A stretch of DNA of 43,921 bases. It comes from Thermodesulfobacteriota bacterium (lineage in GTDB: Bacteria; Desulfobacterota; DSM-4660; Desulfatiglandales; Desulfatiglandaceae). Position 1 is the first letter of the stretch, and each line of letters opens with the position of its first letter. Under the pieces are notes generated by a model. The model was not told the DNA's origin. It did no database searches and saw only the letters and a program-made list of their open reading frames with translations. The DNA is taken from positions 1 through 43,921 of the forward strand of contig JANQDY010000073.1 in assembly GCA_028278625.1 (NCBI GenBank), read 5' to 3'. Both the position numbers and the translations under genes were made by a program. Positions 8,451 to 16,933 of this stretch are shown piece by piece.

Positions 8451-9503
8451 ATGGAGGAGTTTGTTTTGGCCTTCCAGAAAATTTTTCCGGGCGGCGCGGC
8501 CAAATGGCTCATTGAGGAGGTGGAAAAGCGCGGCGTTGTTGCGGGCAGGGTGCTTAAAGGGACCGGTCTGGGACACGAATGGTTGAAAGAGAAGGATGCT
8601 GTTTTGGATGCAGACCAGTACCGGACGCTGGTGATGAATGCGCTTCATGAAAGCCGGGATCCCACCCTGGGGCTGTCGGCGGCCCTCCAACCCAATTATC
8701 TGAGCCGGCTGGGTGTCTGGGGGTATGCCATTTTGAGCTGTACCTACTGGGGAGAGTCCAGCCAAATGGCGATTCGATACTGGGACATCAGTGGCTCCCT
8801 CATGCGGATGACATTTCATGATGAGGGGGACACCTGTTTTTGGGAATTTAAACCGGCGCTCAGGATTGATCATGAAGAGATGTATGTCTTTGCCTTTGAA
8901 AAGGTGATTTCCAGCTCCTTTGGCGCCATCCTGTTTGCCACGGGGAGCCCCCCGCCGGTAATGGAAATCAAGGTGGTCTATTCACGACCGGAACATGCTT
9001 TTCTATATCGGGACTACTTGGGTGCGGATGTGCAATTCCGGCAGGAAAGAAATCTTGTGCGGATGGATGCATCGGTGCTTAAGCGGCCCGTTCTCATGGC
9101 CAGCCCGACGGTCATGGAGGTCTGTCAGCAGCAATGCCGTATCCTTTTAAGCAGACTGGGGCGGGTCGATGAACTGGTGGAGGTGATCCGGCGCATTATT
9201 ATCAGCATGCCGGGCGATTTTCCCAGCGCACCGTTGGTTGCCGGGAAACTGGGCATGAGCCCCCGCACCCTGCGCCGCCGTCTGCGGGAGCGTAACACCA
9301 CCTATCAATCAGTGCTGGATGAGGTGCGGGCCCAACTGGCCATGGAGTATCTCACTTCCACGACGCTCAGCATGGCCGAAATTGCCGGGTTGCTCGGTTA
9401 TACGGAAACCACCGCTTTTCGCCGTTCTTTCAAGAAATGGGTGGGTAGATCCCCTTCGGCGGTGAAAAGAAAGGTCCAAGGCCGTGCAATGAGGCCGTCA
9501 TGA
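8451..9503 (+). CDS. AraC-family transcriptional regulator with Arabinose_bd-type sensor domain
   Basis: This 350-residue regulator has an N-terminal sensing domain of the type found in OruR/ArgR-like AraC proteins (about 1-250). The C-terminal AraC double helix-turn-helix spans about 262-340: KLGMSPRTLRRRLRERN for the first HTH and SMAEIAGLLGYTETTAFRRS then FKKWVGRSPS for the second. The length is normal. No clear Shine-Dalgarno precedes the ATG, but the paralogous remnant at 5193 conserves the same start. It may control the chitinase or the lipoprotein gene downstream on the other strand; nothing in the sequence proves a target. Confidence 0.88.
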   Translation: MEEFVLAFQKIFPGGAAKWLIEEVEKRGVVAGRVLKGTGLGHEWLKEKDAVLDADQYRTLVMNALHESRDPTLGLSAALQPNYLSRLGVWGYAILSCTYWGESSQMAIRYWDISGSLMRMTFHDEGDTCFWEFKPALRIDHEEMYVFAFEKVISSSFGAILFATGSPPPVMEIKVVYSRPEHAFLYRDYLGADVQFRQERNLVRMDASVLKRPVLMASPTVMEVCQQQCRILLSRLGRVDELVEVIRRIIISMPGDFPSAPLVAGKLGMSPRTLRRRLRERNTTYQSVLDEVRAQLAMEYLTSTTLSMAEIAGLLGYTETTAFRRSFKKWVGRSPSAVKRKVQGRAMRPS

Positions 9504-9580
9504 GTCCGGGAATTACATTTGGGTCAAATGAGGGGCCAGGAGGGGTCCCCATCCACGCGCCATCCCGGAAAAATCGGCAA

Positions 9581-11860
9581 TCACTGCTGGTAGATGGTCG
9601 TCCAGAGGCCGACGTCGTAATCTAAATCTCCACCCGGCACCCGGGTCTGCACAGAAGTGAAACTGAATCCGGAGTATCCGGTCGCGGTGCCGCCCAGACT
9701 TGCAAACGCACTGCAGAGGTGGTCTCCACTAACATCCAGGGTTCCGGCCAGCGTTCCATCCAGGTAGATCGATACGGTGTTCTGCAAGTGCTCCGAAGTG
9801 GTGTTGGCTCCCGCAAAAAGCGTCAAATAACCATAGGGCCGGAGTTCCGCACCGCTCCATGAAGACTCGCTGCTCACCTGATCGGCCCCCGGCTGGGCGA
9901 TGGTCCCCTCGGAGGGAACAATATGGACGGTGAAGTCGTTGGGTGTCGCGTTAAAGAGGGTGATGGCCGCGATGCTGCAATTTTCACCATTCACCGCGTC
10001 CATGCTCAAGGAAGCCCATCCGTTGATGGCGTTGAACACCTCAAAGGGAATGGCGCCGTTATCGAAAATATCGGTCTGCATCACCTTTAATGATGGGGTG
10101 CCCGGCTCAACGCCCCCTCCCTGGAAGGTGATGGAATTGCTGTTACTGGTGGTTGCGCCGAAAGTGGCGTAGGTGTAGGTGTTGTAGGTGGTCTCGTCCA
10201 GGCCGGTGGGTTCACCGGCCTGTGCAAAGGTGATCCATGGGTTGTAGGCCAGCGGCAAGAGCTGTTGCATCACCGTCACCTTGTAGCCTTGGATGGCTGC
10301 TGCTTCGATGTTGGTTTGATCCGTGGGCGTTAACCCGAGCCCGTTGTAGCCGCTGCAATTTGTGGCCTTTCCGATGATTTCCAGCCTGCCCCAGTCCGTA
10401 AGAATACTCGTCTCCGCGGAAGCCAATGCATCCAATGCGTCTTGGAATTGCTTCGACATGTCTTTGTAAAGGTTTCCAACAGTCGTCGCCAGTTCCTGGT
10501 TCAGGGTGTTTCCGGGCACTGCCGACGCGGTGTTGACGGCCGTCTCCATCAGGTTGGCGAAAACGCCGACGGCTGTATCGCCGGTTGCACATAAAGCCGT
10601 GTAGAGGATACCCTCGATGATTTGTACGGGCACCGGGTTCAGGCTCTGGCCGGCGGAAACACCGACGTCTATAGCGAGACTCGGTAGCGTGGCGTCATTA
10701 TTTATGAAGACATCCGAGATGATTGTGTTGAAAGTATCGAAGGTATTATTGACGCCCACTGCGTAAGTGCACTCCTGCTTAATCTGCTCGGACACAGCGT
10801 TCCAGTCGTCTGTCGAAATCGGAACACTATTGTAGGAGGTCGGAGGAACGGCTTGATCAACCGTGGAGTAGCAGTTGGGCAAACTGGCGGATGTGTCCGC
10901 TAGCTCATACTCGCACCGGATTCCCGTATAACCGGTTCCCTCGTATGTACAGGTAACGTCACTGACCCCAAGCTGGCTGCTGATGTAGTCGTAAGCCGCT
11001 ATTTCGCCTTCGGTTTCCCCGGCCGGAAACGGCGGGTCCGAGTTCGGCTGATCGACCACCTGCGAAACGAAATAACTGGGATAGAAGTACCATTGATTGT
11101 CGGGGGCCTCGGTCTGGGGGGCGACCCAGACGGTGGGCGAAGACTTATAGAGCTGGCCTTGGGTATCGTAGTTCGTAAGCTGCGCGGTTTCGGTATCATA
11201 AAGCCATTGCTGGAAAGCGCTGTTGTCGCCCGTCGGGGAACTTTCCTGATTCCAGTAGATGGAGGTGTTCCAGGTGGACAAAAATCCAAGGTCCAGGGGA
11301 GCGGCAGTCGTGCCAAACCCGACGAGCGCGCTGAATACCGCGGGGTTCGTGTCGCTGACCGCGAAGCTTTCAGCACTCCGGAGGTAGAACCCGCCGGACT
11401 CGGAGGCTTCCACGGCCTTCCACAACTGAGCGGGTCCTGATGCCACGGACGTCGAATACATCTCCGCCAAACCCACCCCGGTACCGCCGTTGGGGGCGGT
11501 GGCACCCTGGGGTGCCGTACCATTTGCCGTGAGAACCATGAGCGATGAAGCGGGAGGCGACGCGCCCGGCCCGGTGGGCACCGGAGATCCATCCGATTCG
11601 ATGCCGTTTACGACGTAGAAGAAGCGATCCATCACCGGGCCGTAGGTGTCTGATGCCCCAGTGCCAATGGCTTTTTGGCCGTTAGTACCGGAGACTTCCC
11701 TGGACCAGACCTTGTTGGGGGAGAGGGGGGGCGCCGTGGGAAAAAAGAACGAGCCCTTTTTCACGGTGGGACCGGAATCGGGAGGCGTAGGCGCGTCAGA
11801 TGAGCTGCACCCCAAAAGAGCCAGCAGAATGATTCCCAGGAAACAAAGGATTTTTTTCAT
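9581..11860 (-). CDS. Large lipoprotein of unknown function
   Basis: The 759-residue product begins with a lipoprotein signal (MKKILCFLGIILLALLGC, lipobox LLGC, lipidated C18) followed by a Ser/Asp/Pro-rich linker, so it should be anchored on a membrane facing the periplasm or outside. The mature part is rich in Thr, Ser, Asn and aromatic residues and nearly free of Lys/Arg clusters, typical of surface proteins. A helical central part (about 355-540, ALDALASAETSILTDWGRLE) separates N- and C-terminal beta-rich parts. Several Cys (CTYEG, CEYEL, NCYST, ECTY, CATGD, NCSGY) could form disulfides. GAAAGGGA precedes the ATG. I do not recognise a family. Confidence 0.75.
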   Translation of the reverse strand: MKKILCFLGIILLALLGCSSSDAPTPPDSGPTVKKGSFFFPTAPPLSPNKVWSREVSGTNGQKAIGTGASDTYGPVMDRFFYVVNGIESDGSPVPTGPGASPPASSLMVLTANGTAPQGATAPNGGTGVGLAEMYSTSVASGPAQLWKAVEASESGGFYLRSAESFAVSDTNPAVFSALVGFGTTAAPLDLGFLSTWNTSIYWNQESSPTGDNSAFQQWLYDTETAQLTNYDTQGQLYKSSPTVWVAPQTEAPDNQWYFYPSYFVSQVVDQPNSDPPFPAGETEGEIAAYDYISSQLGVSDVTCTYEGTGYTGIRCEYELADTSASLPNCYSTVDQAVPPTSYNSVPISTDDWNAVSEQIKQECTYAVGVNNTFDTFNTIISDVFINNDATLPSLAIDVGVSAGQSLNPVPVQIIEGILYTALCATGDTAVGVFANLMETAVNTASAVPGNTLNQELATTVGNLYKDMSKQFQDALDALASAETSILTDWGRLEIIGKATNCSGYNGLGLTPTDQTNIEAAAIQGYKVTVMQQLLPLAYNPWITFAQAGEPTGLDETTYNTYTYATFGATTSNSNSITFQGGGVEPGTPSLKVMQTDIFDNGAIPFEVFNAINGWASLSMDAVNGENCSIAAITLFNATPNDFTVHIVPSEGTIAQPGADQVSSESSWSGAELRPYGYLTLFAGANTTSEHLQNTVSIYLDGTLAGTLDVSGDHLCSAFASLGGTATGYSGFSFTSVQTRVPGGDLDYDVGLWTTIYQQ

Positions 11861-12009
11861 TGTATTTCCCTTTCCATGTTGCTCAAGGTAAAAGAATCCG
11901 ATTGAAAGTGTAAGTCGTAAATTTCAATCTGTAAAGGACCGATGCGGCCAATTTTTGGGTTGATTCCGGCCAAATTGCAGCGGATTGTTCTTGCGTTCAT
12001 CATAGCTGC

Positions 12010-12038
12010 TTGACAGGCATTTTCAGGATGCGTATCGT
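12010..12038 (+). promoter_or_regulatory. Promoter candidate for the solute-binding protein gene
   Basis: TTGACA (12010-12015), a 17-base spacer and TATCGT (12033-12038) lie about 105 bases before the start at 12143. The -35 is consensus and the -10 is moderate. Confidence 0.4.
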
Positions 12039-12142
12039 AAGCGCCCGTTCAGATGAATGGCGAATCCGCAATTTCAAACAAAGTGCTTTGGGGGCGCCGC
12101 ATGAGCCTTTTGAGGCGCAAACCCACAGCCAGGGAGTGGAGC

Positions 12143-12904
12143 ATGAAGACCCTTCGTACCATTATTTTTCTAGTAGCCGTTTCAGTCGGTTTCATACCGG
12201 CCGGTCACGCCACGCCCGAGAACAAGGAGATCGTTGTCGGTTTCAATCATGTGGCCTGGCCACCGTACCTCATTAAGGAGGCGAACGGCAAGTTACACGG
12301 CATTCTGATTGACGTCATGAAAGCGATCGCATCCAAACACGGGTTTTCCGTCAAGATCACACCGCTTCCGGAGAAAAGGGCCATCAGGGGCATGGCCGAG
12401 GGCCATATGGACGCCTATTCCAAGGCAAAGGAATGGGTCGCGGATCCGAATGCCTATCTCTGGACCGATCCGGTGGTGAATTCAACGGACGTGCTGATCT
12501 TTCCGAAAGACCGTCCCGTTGGTTTTGAGACGCCGAAGGATCTGATGGGGAAGAAAATCGGAGCCATTCTGGGGTACCGATACCCGCTCCTGGAACCTTA
12601 TTTCGCGGACGGTCGCATCGAACGGGACGACGTGAAAAAGGATTCCCTCATGCTTGGAAAACTCCTTCGAGGGCGGGATGACGCAGCCGTTATCAACCGG
12701 CTCGTGGCGCTTTGGGTGATCCGGCAGAATCCGGAATTCAAGGGGCAATTCGCTTTTTCAGCAAAACCGGTGGGAGAGGCGGGGTGCCGCTTCATGTTCA
12801 CCGCCAAACAAGACTGGGGGCCCTTTATCGAGGTTTTCAACAAGGAACTGGCCGCCATGAAGGCGGACGGTCGGCTGGATGCGATTATCCAAAACTATCA
12901 ATAG
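12143..12904 (+). CDS. Periplasmic solute-binding protein, family 3 type
   Basis: This 253-residue protein has a signal peptide (KTLRTIIFLVAVSVGFIPAG, cleavage after HA near residue 24). It then follows the amino acid-binding protein fold: VGFNHVAWPPY, GILIDVMKAIASKHGF, YSKAKEWVADPNAYLWTDPV, KKIGAILGYRY, and a C-terminal ELAAMKADGRLDAIIQNY. The family binds polar amino acids or similar small solutes in the periplasm. No ABC permease or ATPase gene is adjacent, so it may be an orphan receptor feeding a transporter or sensor elsewhere. The ATG at 12143 is chosen because it follows GGGAGTGGA and begins a proper signal peptide; the longer frame from 12053 does not. Confidence 0.82.
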   Translation: MKTLRTIIFLVAVSVGFIPAGHATPENKEIVVGFNHVAWPPYLIKEANGKLHGILIDVMKAIASKHGFSVKITPLPEKRAIRGMAEGHMDAYSKAKEWVADPNAYLWTDPVVNSTDVLIFPKDRPVGFETPKDLMGKKIGAILGYRYPLLEPYFADGRIERDDVKKDSLMLGKLLRGRDDAAVINRLVALWVIRQNPEFKGQFAFSAKPVGEAGCRFMFTAKQDWGPFIEVFNKELAAMKADGRLDAIIQNYQ

Positions 12905-12953
12905 AGAAAATGTCTATGGGAACTCCCAGAGCGCTTTATTCCTAATTGTCCCC

Positions 12954-13004
12954 AAAAAAAACGCTGTTTCATTTCCAAGACCTCCTAGAAAAAGAAACAG
13001 CGTT
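12954..13004 (-). terminator. Rho-independent terminator after the FKBP gene
   Basis: A perfect 11-base inverted repeat, AACGCTGTTTC (12960-12970) and GAAACAGCGTT (12994-13004), is followed on the minus strand by eight T (12961-12954). It lies 27 bases past the FKBP stop and also faces the end of the solute-binding protein gene, though a T-run is present only for the minus strand. Confidence 0.85.
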
Positions 13005-13030
13005 CGATCAATAACAACGAAGATTACAAG

Positions 13031-13459
13031 TTAAGAAATATCAACCAGTTCAACATCAAAGTACAATGTCTTGTCGGCCAATGGATGATTGGCGTCAATG
13101 GTGATCGTATCATTGGTCAGCGCTGTGATGATGACATTGACGGGTTGGCCGTTGGCTTGAGTCATTTGAAGTTGCATCCCAACCTCCGGTTTAATGTGGT
13201 CGGGAAGTTTGTTTCGCTCTAATTCAAAGACCAATTCCTGGTTCTTGGTCCCGTATGCTTCTTCCGGGGGAATGGTAATGTTTTTTGATTCACCCACTTC
13301 CATTCCCGCAACCCCTTTCTCAAACCCAGGAATTACCTTCCCTTCGCCCATCTTAAACTCAAGGGGTTCACGGTTCTTTGAAGAATCAAAGATTTCACCG
13401 TTTTCAAGTTTTCCGGTGTAATGAATTTTGACCGTATCCCCTTGTTTTGCCTGACTCAT
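13031..13459 (-). CDS. FKBP-type peptidyl-prolyl cis-trans isomerase (SlyD-like)
   Basis: This 142-residue protein shows the FKBP core split by an insert-in-flap domain, as in SlyD: GDTVKIHYTGKLENGEIFDS, PLEFKMGEGKVIPGFEKGV, GMEVGESKNITIPPEEAYG, then the chaperone insert (about 70-125) and HPLADKTLYFDVELVDI closing the FKBP sheet. It lacks the His-rich metal-binding tail of E. coli SlyD. It should catalyse proline isomerisation and assist folding in the cytoplasm; no signal peptide is present. The start at 13459 follows AAGGAGG by five bases; the longer frame to 13528 is not supported. A strong terminator follows it. Confidence 0.93.
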   Translation of the reverse strand: MSQAKQGDTVKIHYTGKLENGEIFDSSKNREPLEFKMGEGKVIPGFEKGVAGMEVGESKNITIPPEEAYGTKNQELVFELERNKLPDHIKPEVGMQLQMTQANGQPVNVIITALTNDTITIDANHPLADKTLYFDVELVDIS

Positions 13460-13532
13460 AAGGCCTCCTTGTAGAGTGAATGGATTGACAATTGTCTTTA
13501 CATGTAATGATGATATATGAAAAAACAACCAC

Positions 13533-14291
13533 TTATTCTAAGAAAGGCTTTCCGGGAGGATATTTCAAAAGTGCTGCGTCCAGGCGCGCGCGCAGTTCCT
13601 CGAAATATTTGGGGGGCATCAAATCCAGACCTTTTTCAAGCTTGACCACCAGTTCTTCCGCTTCGGGCGGCGCGTCCTTAGCGATTTCTTCCGGCGTCTG
13701 CCCGATCTCACCCTTATGGGAAGCACTCTTTATGATAAATTCCTTGACGGCTCCCAGCATTGAAAGGGATTCCTTCATGATGCCGACAAACACCCGGTTT
13801 ACGGGGCTGGTTACGGTTTTTTCGCAGACGCGATCAATGGCGACGCGGAGTTGACTGGTTGAGCATTGTTCCAGTTTTCCCGTTTTAAAGGTGTAATCCA
13901 GCAGATATCCCCGATGATATACCGCGCTGAAGGTATCGGCGGCGTCTTTCAGTTCAAATACCAAGAGAGCCTTTAGGAAAAACCTGCCCACCAGTCTGGC
14001 ACTTGACCGCAGGGCCACCTTGAGGCCGCTGAAATCGGTCGTGTCGTATGAAAGGATGTCCAGATCGCTGTCGCTGAGGGTGATGCCGTGGGCTTCCGCA
14101 ATCTGCTTGAACATCATCTTTTCAAGACCGCTTTCAAGGAGATCGTCCACCAGAGGGAGTGGTATAAAGCGTGTAAAGGAGGCAATGAGAGACCAGAAAA
14201 TGATGGTACCGTGGGTTTTGGGCGCAAAATCCGCGGGGGCCGGTAAAGTTTCGGCCGGTTCCTCCAGGGGATGTTCTGATTCGGTTGCCAA
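13533..14291 (-). CDS. Conserved hypothetical protein
   Basis: This 252-residue protein has no domain I can name. It begins at TTG, supported by GGAGG five bases upstream; there is no nearby in-frame ATG before residue 59. An acidic, Pro-rich N-terminus (about 1-25) precedes a hydrophobic segment (GTIIFWSLIASFTRFIPLPLVDDLLES) and another near residues 100-115 (ARLVGRFFLKALLVFEL), so peripheral or integral membrane association is possible. The C-terminus is charged and ends in repeated Pro and Leu. It reads toward the FKBP gene with 73 bases between them. Confidence 0.6.
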   Translation of the reverse strand: MATESEHPLEEPAETLPAPADFAPKTHGTIIFWSLIASFTRFIPLPLVDDLLESGLEKMMFKQIAEAHGITLSDSDLDILSYDTTDFSGLKVALRSSARLVGRFFLKALLVFELKDAADTFSAVYHRGYLLDYTFKTGKLEQCSTSQLRVAIDRVCEKTVTSPVNRVFVGIMKESLSMLGAVKEFIIKSASHKGEIGQTPEEIAKDAPPEAEELVVKLEKGLDLMPPKYFEELRARLDAALLKYPPGKPFLE

Positions 14292-14330
14292 AGGTTTCCT
14301 CCGTCTCCGGGGCTGAATGAGAGCATTTCA

Positions 14331-14861
14331 ATGCTAGTCCATTCAAACTGGTTTTTCTACCGGATTCATATTAGGATCCCATTGATATATCATAATACCC
14401 ACCCGAAAGTTGAAATATTGGGCAAGACGGCAAGGGAGCACGTCTTTAAGAGCGTCTCCCTCCATAAGGAGGCCAAGGAATTCGATCATATCCTGCTTGT
14501 GCGGTTCGGGGCCTCCCTTTTTTATGCCAATGCGAGCTATTTCGTTGATCAACTCAGGCAGCTGAGCTATCTCACCAACAGCGCCATAAAGCACATTGTC
14601 ATTGATGCGGAACGGGCCTCCAACATTGACATCACGGCCATGATATTGATCGAAAAGCTGCACAAGGACCTGGAGAGACGGGGCATTACGCTTGCGTTTG
14701 CAAGGATCAACGATGATATCAAAAGTGAATTTGCCAAAATGATCGAAAAAAAGGCATTCAAAAGCCTCTTTCTGTTCGATACCATCACTTCTGCCGTAGC
14801 GGCTTGTGAAAAAAAATTGAGGGCGGGGGGAAGCTATTCCCCCGCCCCGGGGAGAGAGTGA
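14331..14861 (+). pseudogene. STAS-domain fragment of a SulP-family anion transporter
   Basis: The frame encodes the C-terminal part of a SulP transporter: HPKVEILGKTAREHVFKSVS, LLVRFGASLFYANASYFVDQ, then a STAS fold (IKHIVIDAERASNIDITAM, EKLHKDLERRGITLAFARI, AFKSLFLFDTITSAV). In SulP proteins this region follows 10-14 membrane helices and is not preceded by its own start. Here all membrane helices are absent and the first 20 residues are unrelated. I read it as a 5'-truncated gene; a stand-alone STAS product cannot be excluded because the frame itself is open. A GC-rich hairpin (14821-14847) overlaps its end. Confidence 0.65.
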
Positions 14862-14863
14862 AG

Positions 14864-15152
14864 AAACTGCTTTTTCGGCAGTTTGATTATGGCTATTTTA
14901 AAAAGCAAATGGCATGCCAATAGACGCTTCTGCTTTCGTTATTTTTCCCGTTTTTTAAGTGCGGTTTGAGAGCCTCATCCTGTTTGAAAATAAATTCAGA
15001 AAAATCAGAAGTTTATAAGAAGCGACACCTGTCCCGGGATATCCGTTCTTTATGAAAAAAGGTTTCCCTGGATCTCTAAAAAGCCCGCAAACGCAGAATG
15101 TGAAACCAAGAAAATATCGATATGATGTCAAAATGATGATATATAGAAAAAA
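14864..15152. other. AT-rich intergenic region between convergent genes
   Basis: A short hairpin (AAACTGC 14864-14870 with GCAGTTT 14878-14884) follows the STAS fragment but has no T-run. The rest is AT-rich with several poly-T and poly-A stretches and no frame of note. Confidence 0.35.
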
Positions 15153-16670
15153 TTATGAAATATTGGCATTCGGATCTTCCCCTCGAACATAATCAAGGAG
15201 TTCTTGGGCAAAGGGATCGTAATGAAAGATTCGACGGTAGTCCACGGTCACATTGTTTAAGTATTGCAGGATGAGAAAGTAACGGGGATGTGCGGGCAGA
15301 AGACCCGCAAAAAAGCAGCCGCTCTTTTCAAGGAGGGAAACGGCGCCCGATGCGGCAGGGTCCGCCAAATCAAGATAGATGTTTACGGCGGCCACCTCCT
15401 GAAGGCACAACTGTCTCAAACTGTGGTGAAGCGCCGTTTCAAAATCCCGGCCGAAACGACGGATCATCATAAGGGCCAGGGCCAGGCCTTTCCTGATGTC
15501 GGTGGCCATCACGCAATGGGTTTCCGGCAACCGGGAAGGGGCCGTCGCAGGGACAGGTGATACCGCCACGGGGATGTTGAGCTGTTTGATGATCCGTTGG
15601 ATCATTTCAAGGTGATTCTCCGGCGAATGGATTTTTGCGGCGGGGGTCGGCACTGTTTTGCGGTAATGGAGAACCAACGTCTCCCTTTGGTTTGGACCGT
15701 TTTCCGCTTCGGCAAATCGTTTCGCCGGAGAATGGGCCAGCAGTATGCCTGACGGATGAAAGGAGATTCTTCCCAGTGCCTTTTGTGAGTGGGGATGCGT
15801 GGTCACGGCCTTGGCGTAGATGCCTTTTATGTCCTTTTGAACGGCATATTCCATCAGGAAGTCATTGAGCTTGTTCAAGCAGCCCATGCCCCGGTACTCC
15901 GGTTTCACGAATGCCATGCCGATTTCAGGGATGCCGTGCCGTTGCCTGTGGAATTCCAGGGCGCAGTGGCCCATTACCCGGTTGTTTTCGGAACAGACGG
16001 CCACTGCCGATACCAAATCGCCCGTTAGGGTCATTTGGAAAAGCCTCTCCGGAAAGTAAACGTTTTCCATAATATACCCATAGCCGTAAGTTCGATAGGC
16101 GCATTGGGAGACTTCTATGGCCTGCTCGGGGCGAAGTAATTCAACCCTTATGGGGAGGCAGCGGGCATGGTCCCTTTTGACGGAGGGCGGACTCTGGGGA
16201 TAGGCATTCAGTTCCGAAGCATCTACGTAATGGGCTATCGGTTGTTGGTGAATGAAGCTTGTGAGCACCACCTCCTTTCCGTCAAATCCCAGGTTATGAA
16301 AGGCCATGGCGTCTACGGCGCCTTTCATCAGCCGAAAGCCCAGGCCCGGCCCGGATATCTCATGCGGCTTTTCCCGGGTGAAAGGGGTATCAAGCTGACC
16401 GGGTGAAAAGGGAAGTCCCTTGTCGCGAATCCTGATGCTGAATTCCAGACCGGTGACCTCCCAGACAATTTCGAAAGATGCCTCTTCATCCGGCATGAAA
16501 GCGTGTCGGACCACGTTGGTGAACGCTTCTTCAAGGGCCACCAGGAGGAGCTTCGTTTCCCTTTGGCCCAGGCCGGCGTTCTTTGCCAGTTGTTCGGTAA
16601 AGACCTGTACACCCCTTAGGTAATCAAGGGATACGGGAAGTTTCAGGAGGGCGGTTCGCTGTTTTTTCAT
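15153..16670 (-). CDS. Fusion of anti-sigma-type ATPase (HATPase_c_2) and GNAT acetyltransferase
   Basis: The 505-residue protein starts with an RsbW/SpoIIAB-like histidine-kinase-type ATPase (about 10-140): N box EEAFTNVVRHAF, G1-like RDKGLPFSP and G2-like GPGLGFRLMKGAVD. A GNAT acetyltransferase follows (about 170-340), with acetyl-CoA-binding VKPEYRGMGCLNKLNDFLME, QKALGRISF and a final LHYRK strand. The last 150 residues end like a second GNAT lobe (SLLEKSGCFFAGLLP, YFLILQYLNN). RsbW-type domains phosphorylate STAS antagonists or hold sigma factors; coupling to acetylation suggests a regulator acting on protein lysines or small amines. No sigma factor or intact STAS antagonist gene is next to it. 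Domain calls are good; function is unknown. Confidence 0.8.
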   Translation of the reverse strand: MKKQRTALLKLPVSLDYLRGVQVFTEQLAKNAGLGQRETKLLLVALEEAFTNVVRHAFMPDEEASFEIVWEVTGLEFSIRIRDKGLPFSPGQLDTPFTREKPHEISGPGLGFRLMKGAVDAMAFHNLGFDGKEVVLTSFIHQQPIAHYVDASELNAYPQSPPSVKRDHARCLPIRVELLRPEQAIEVSQCAYRTYGYGYIMENVYFPERLFQMTLTGDLVSAVAVCSENNRVMGHCALEFHRQRHGIPEIGMAFVKPEYRGMGCLNKLNDFLMEYAVQKDIKGIYAKAVTTHPHSQKALGRISFHPSGILLAHSPAKRFAEAENGPNQRETLVLHYRKTVPTPAAKIHSPENHLEMIQRIIKQLNIPVAVSPVPATAPSRLPETHCVMATDIRKGLALALMMIRRFGRDFETALHHSLRQLCLQEVAAVNIYLDLADPAASGAVSLLEKSGCFFAGLLPAHPRYFLILQYLNNVTVDYRRIFHYDPFAQELLDYVRGEDPNANIS

Positions 16671-16933
16671 TTCCGTTTCAACTCCGATTCTTTCCTATAA
16701 CCGAAAAGACCACAATCCGCAATGGCAGCCTGCCTGGCCACTTTCACCGTGCTTCCCGCGGGTCGGTATGAAGCATCAATGAAAGGTCACTGATTAATGC
16801 GTTGCTAAGATGCAATTATTTCACTGCACCTTCCGTATTTTTCTGATATGTTGCCACGGGAAAGCGGTTCTTGTGCTCGCACTGCCGAAACGCCATAAAA
16901 AGTGGGGAACGTTAGACTGTCAGGAGGGAACCG

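Noticed and set aside
14821..14847. Strong GGGCGGGGG/CCCCCGCCC hairpin as a terminator
   Set aside because: It overlaps the last codons of the STAS frame and no T-run follows on either strand, so I did not call it a terminator.
14331..16670. STAS fragment plus RsbW-like ATPase as a partner-switching module
   Set aside because: The STAS sequence is of the SulP-transporter type and not a free anti-anti-sigma factor, and the two genes are convergent and separated by 290 bases.
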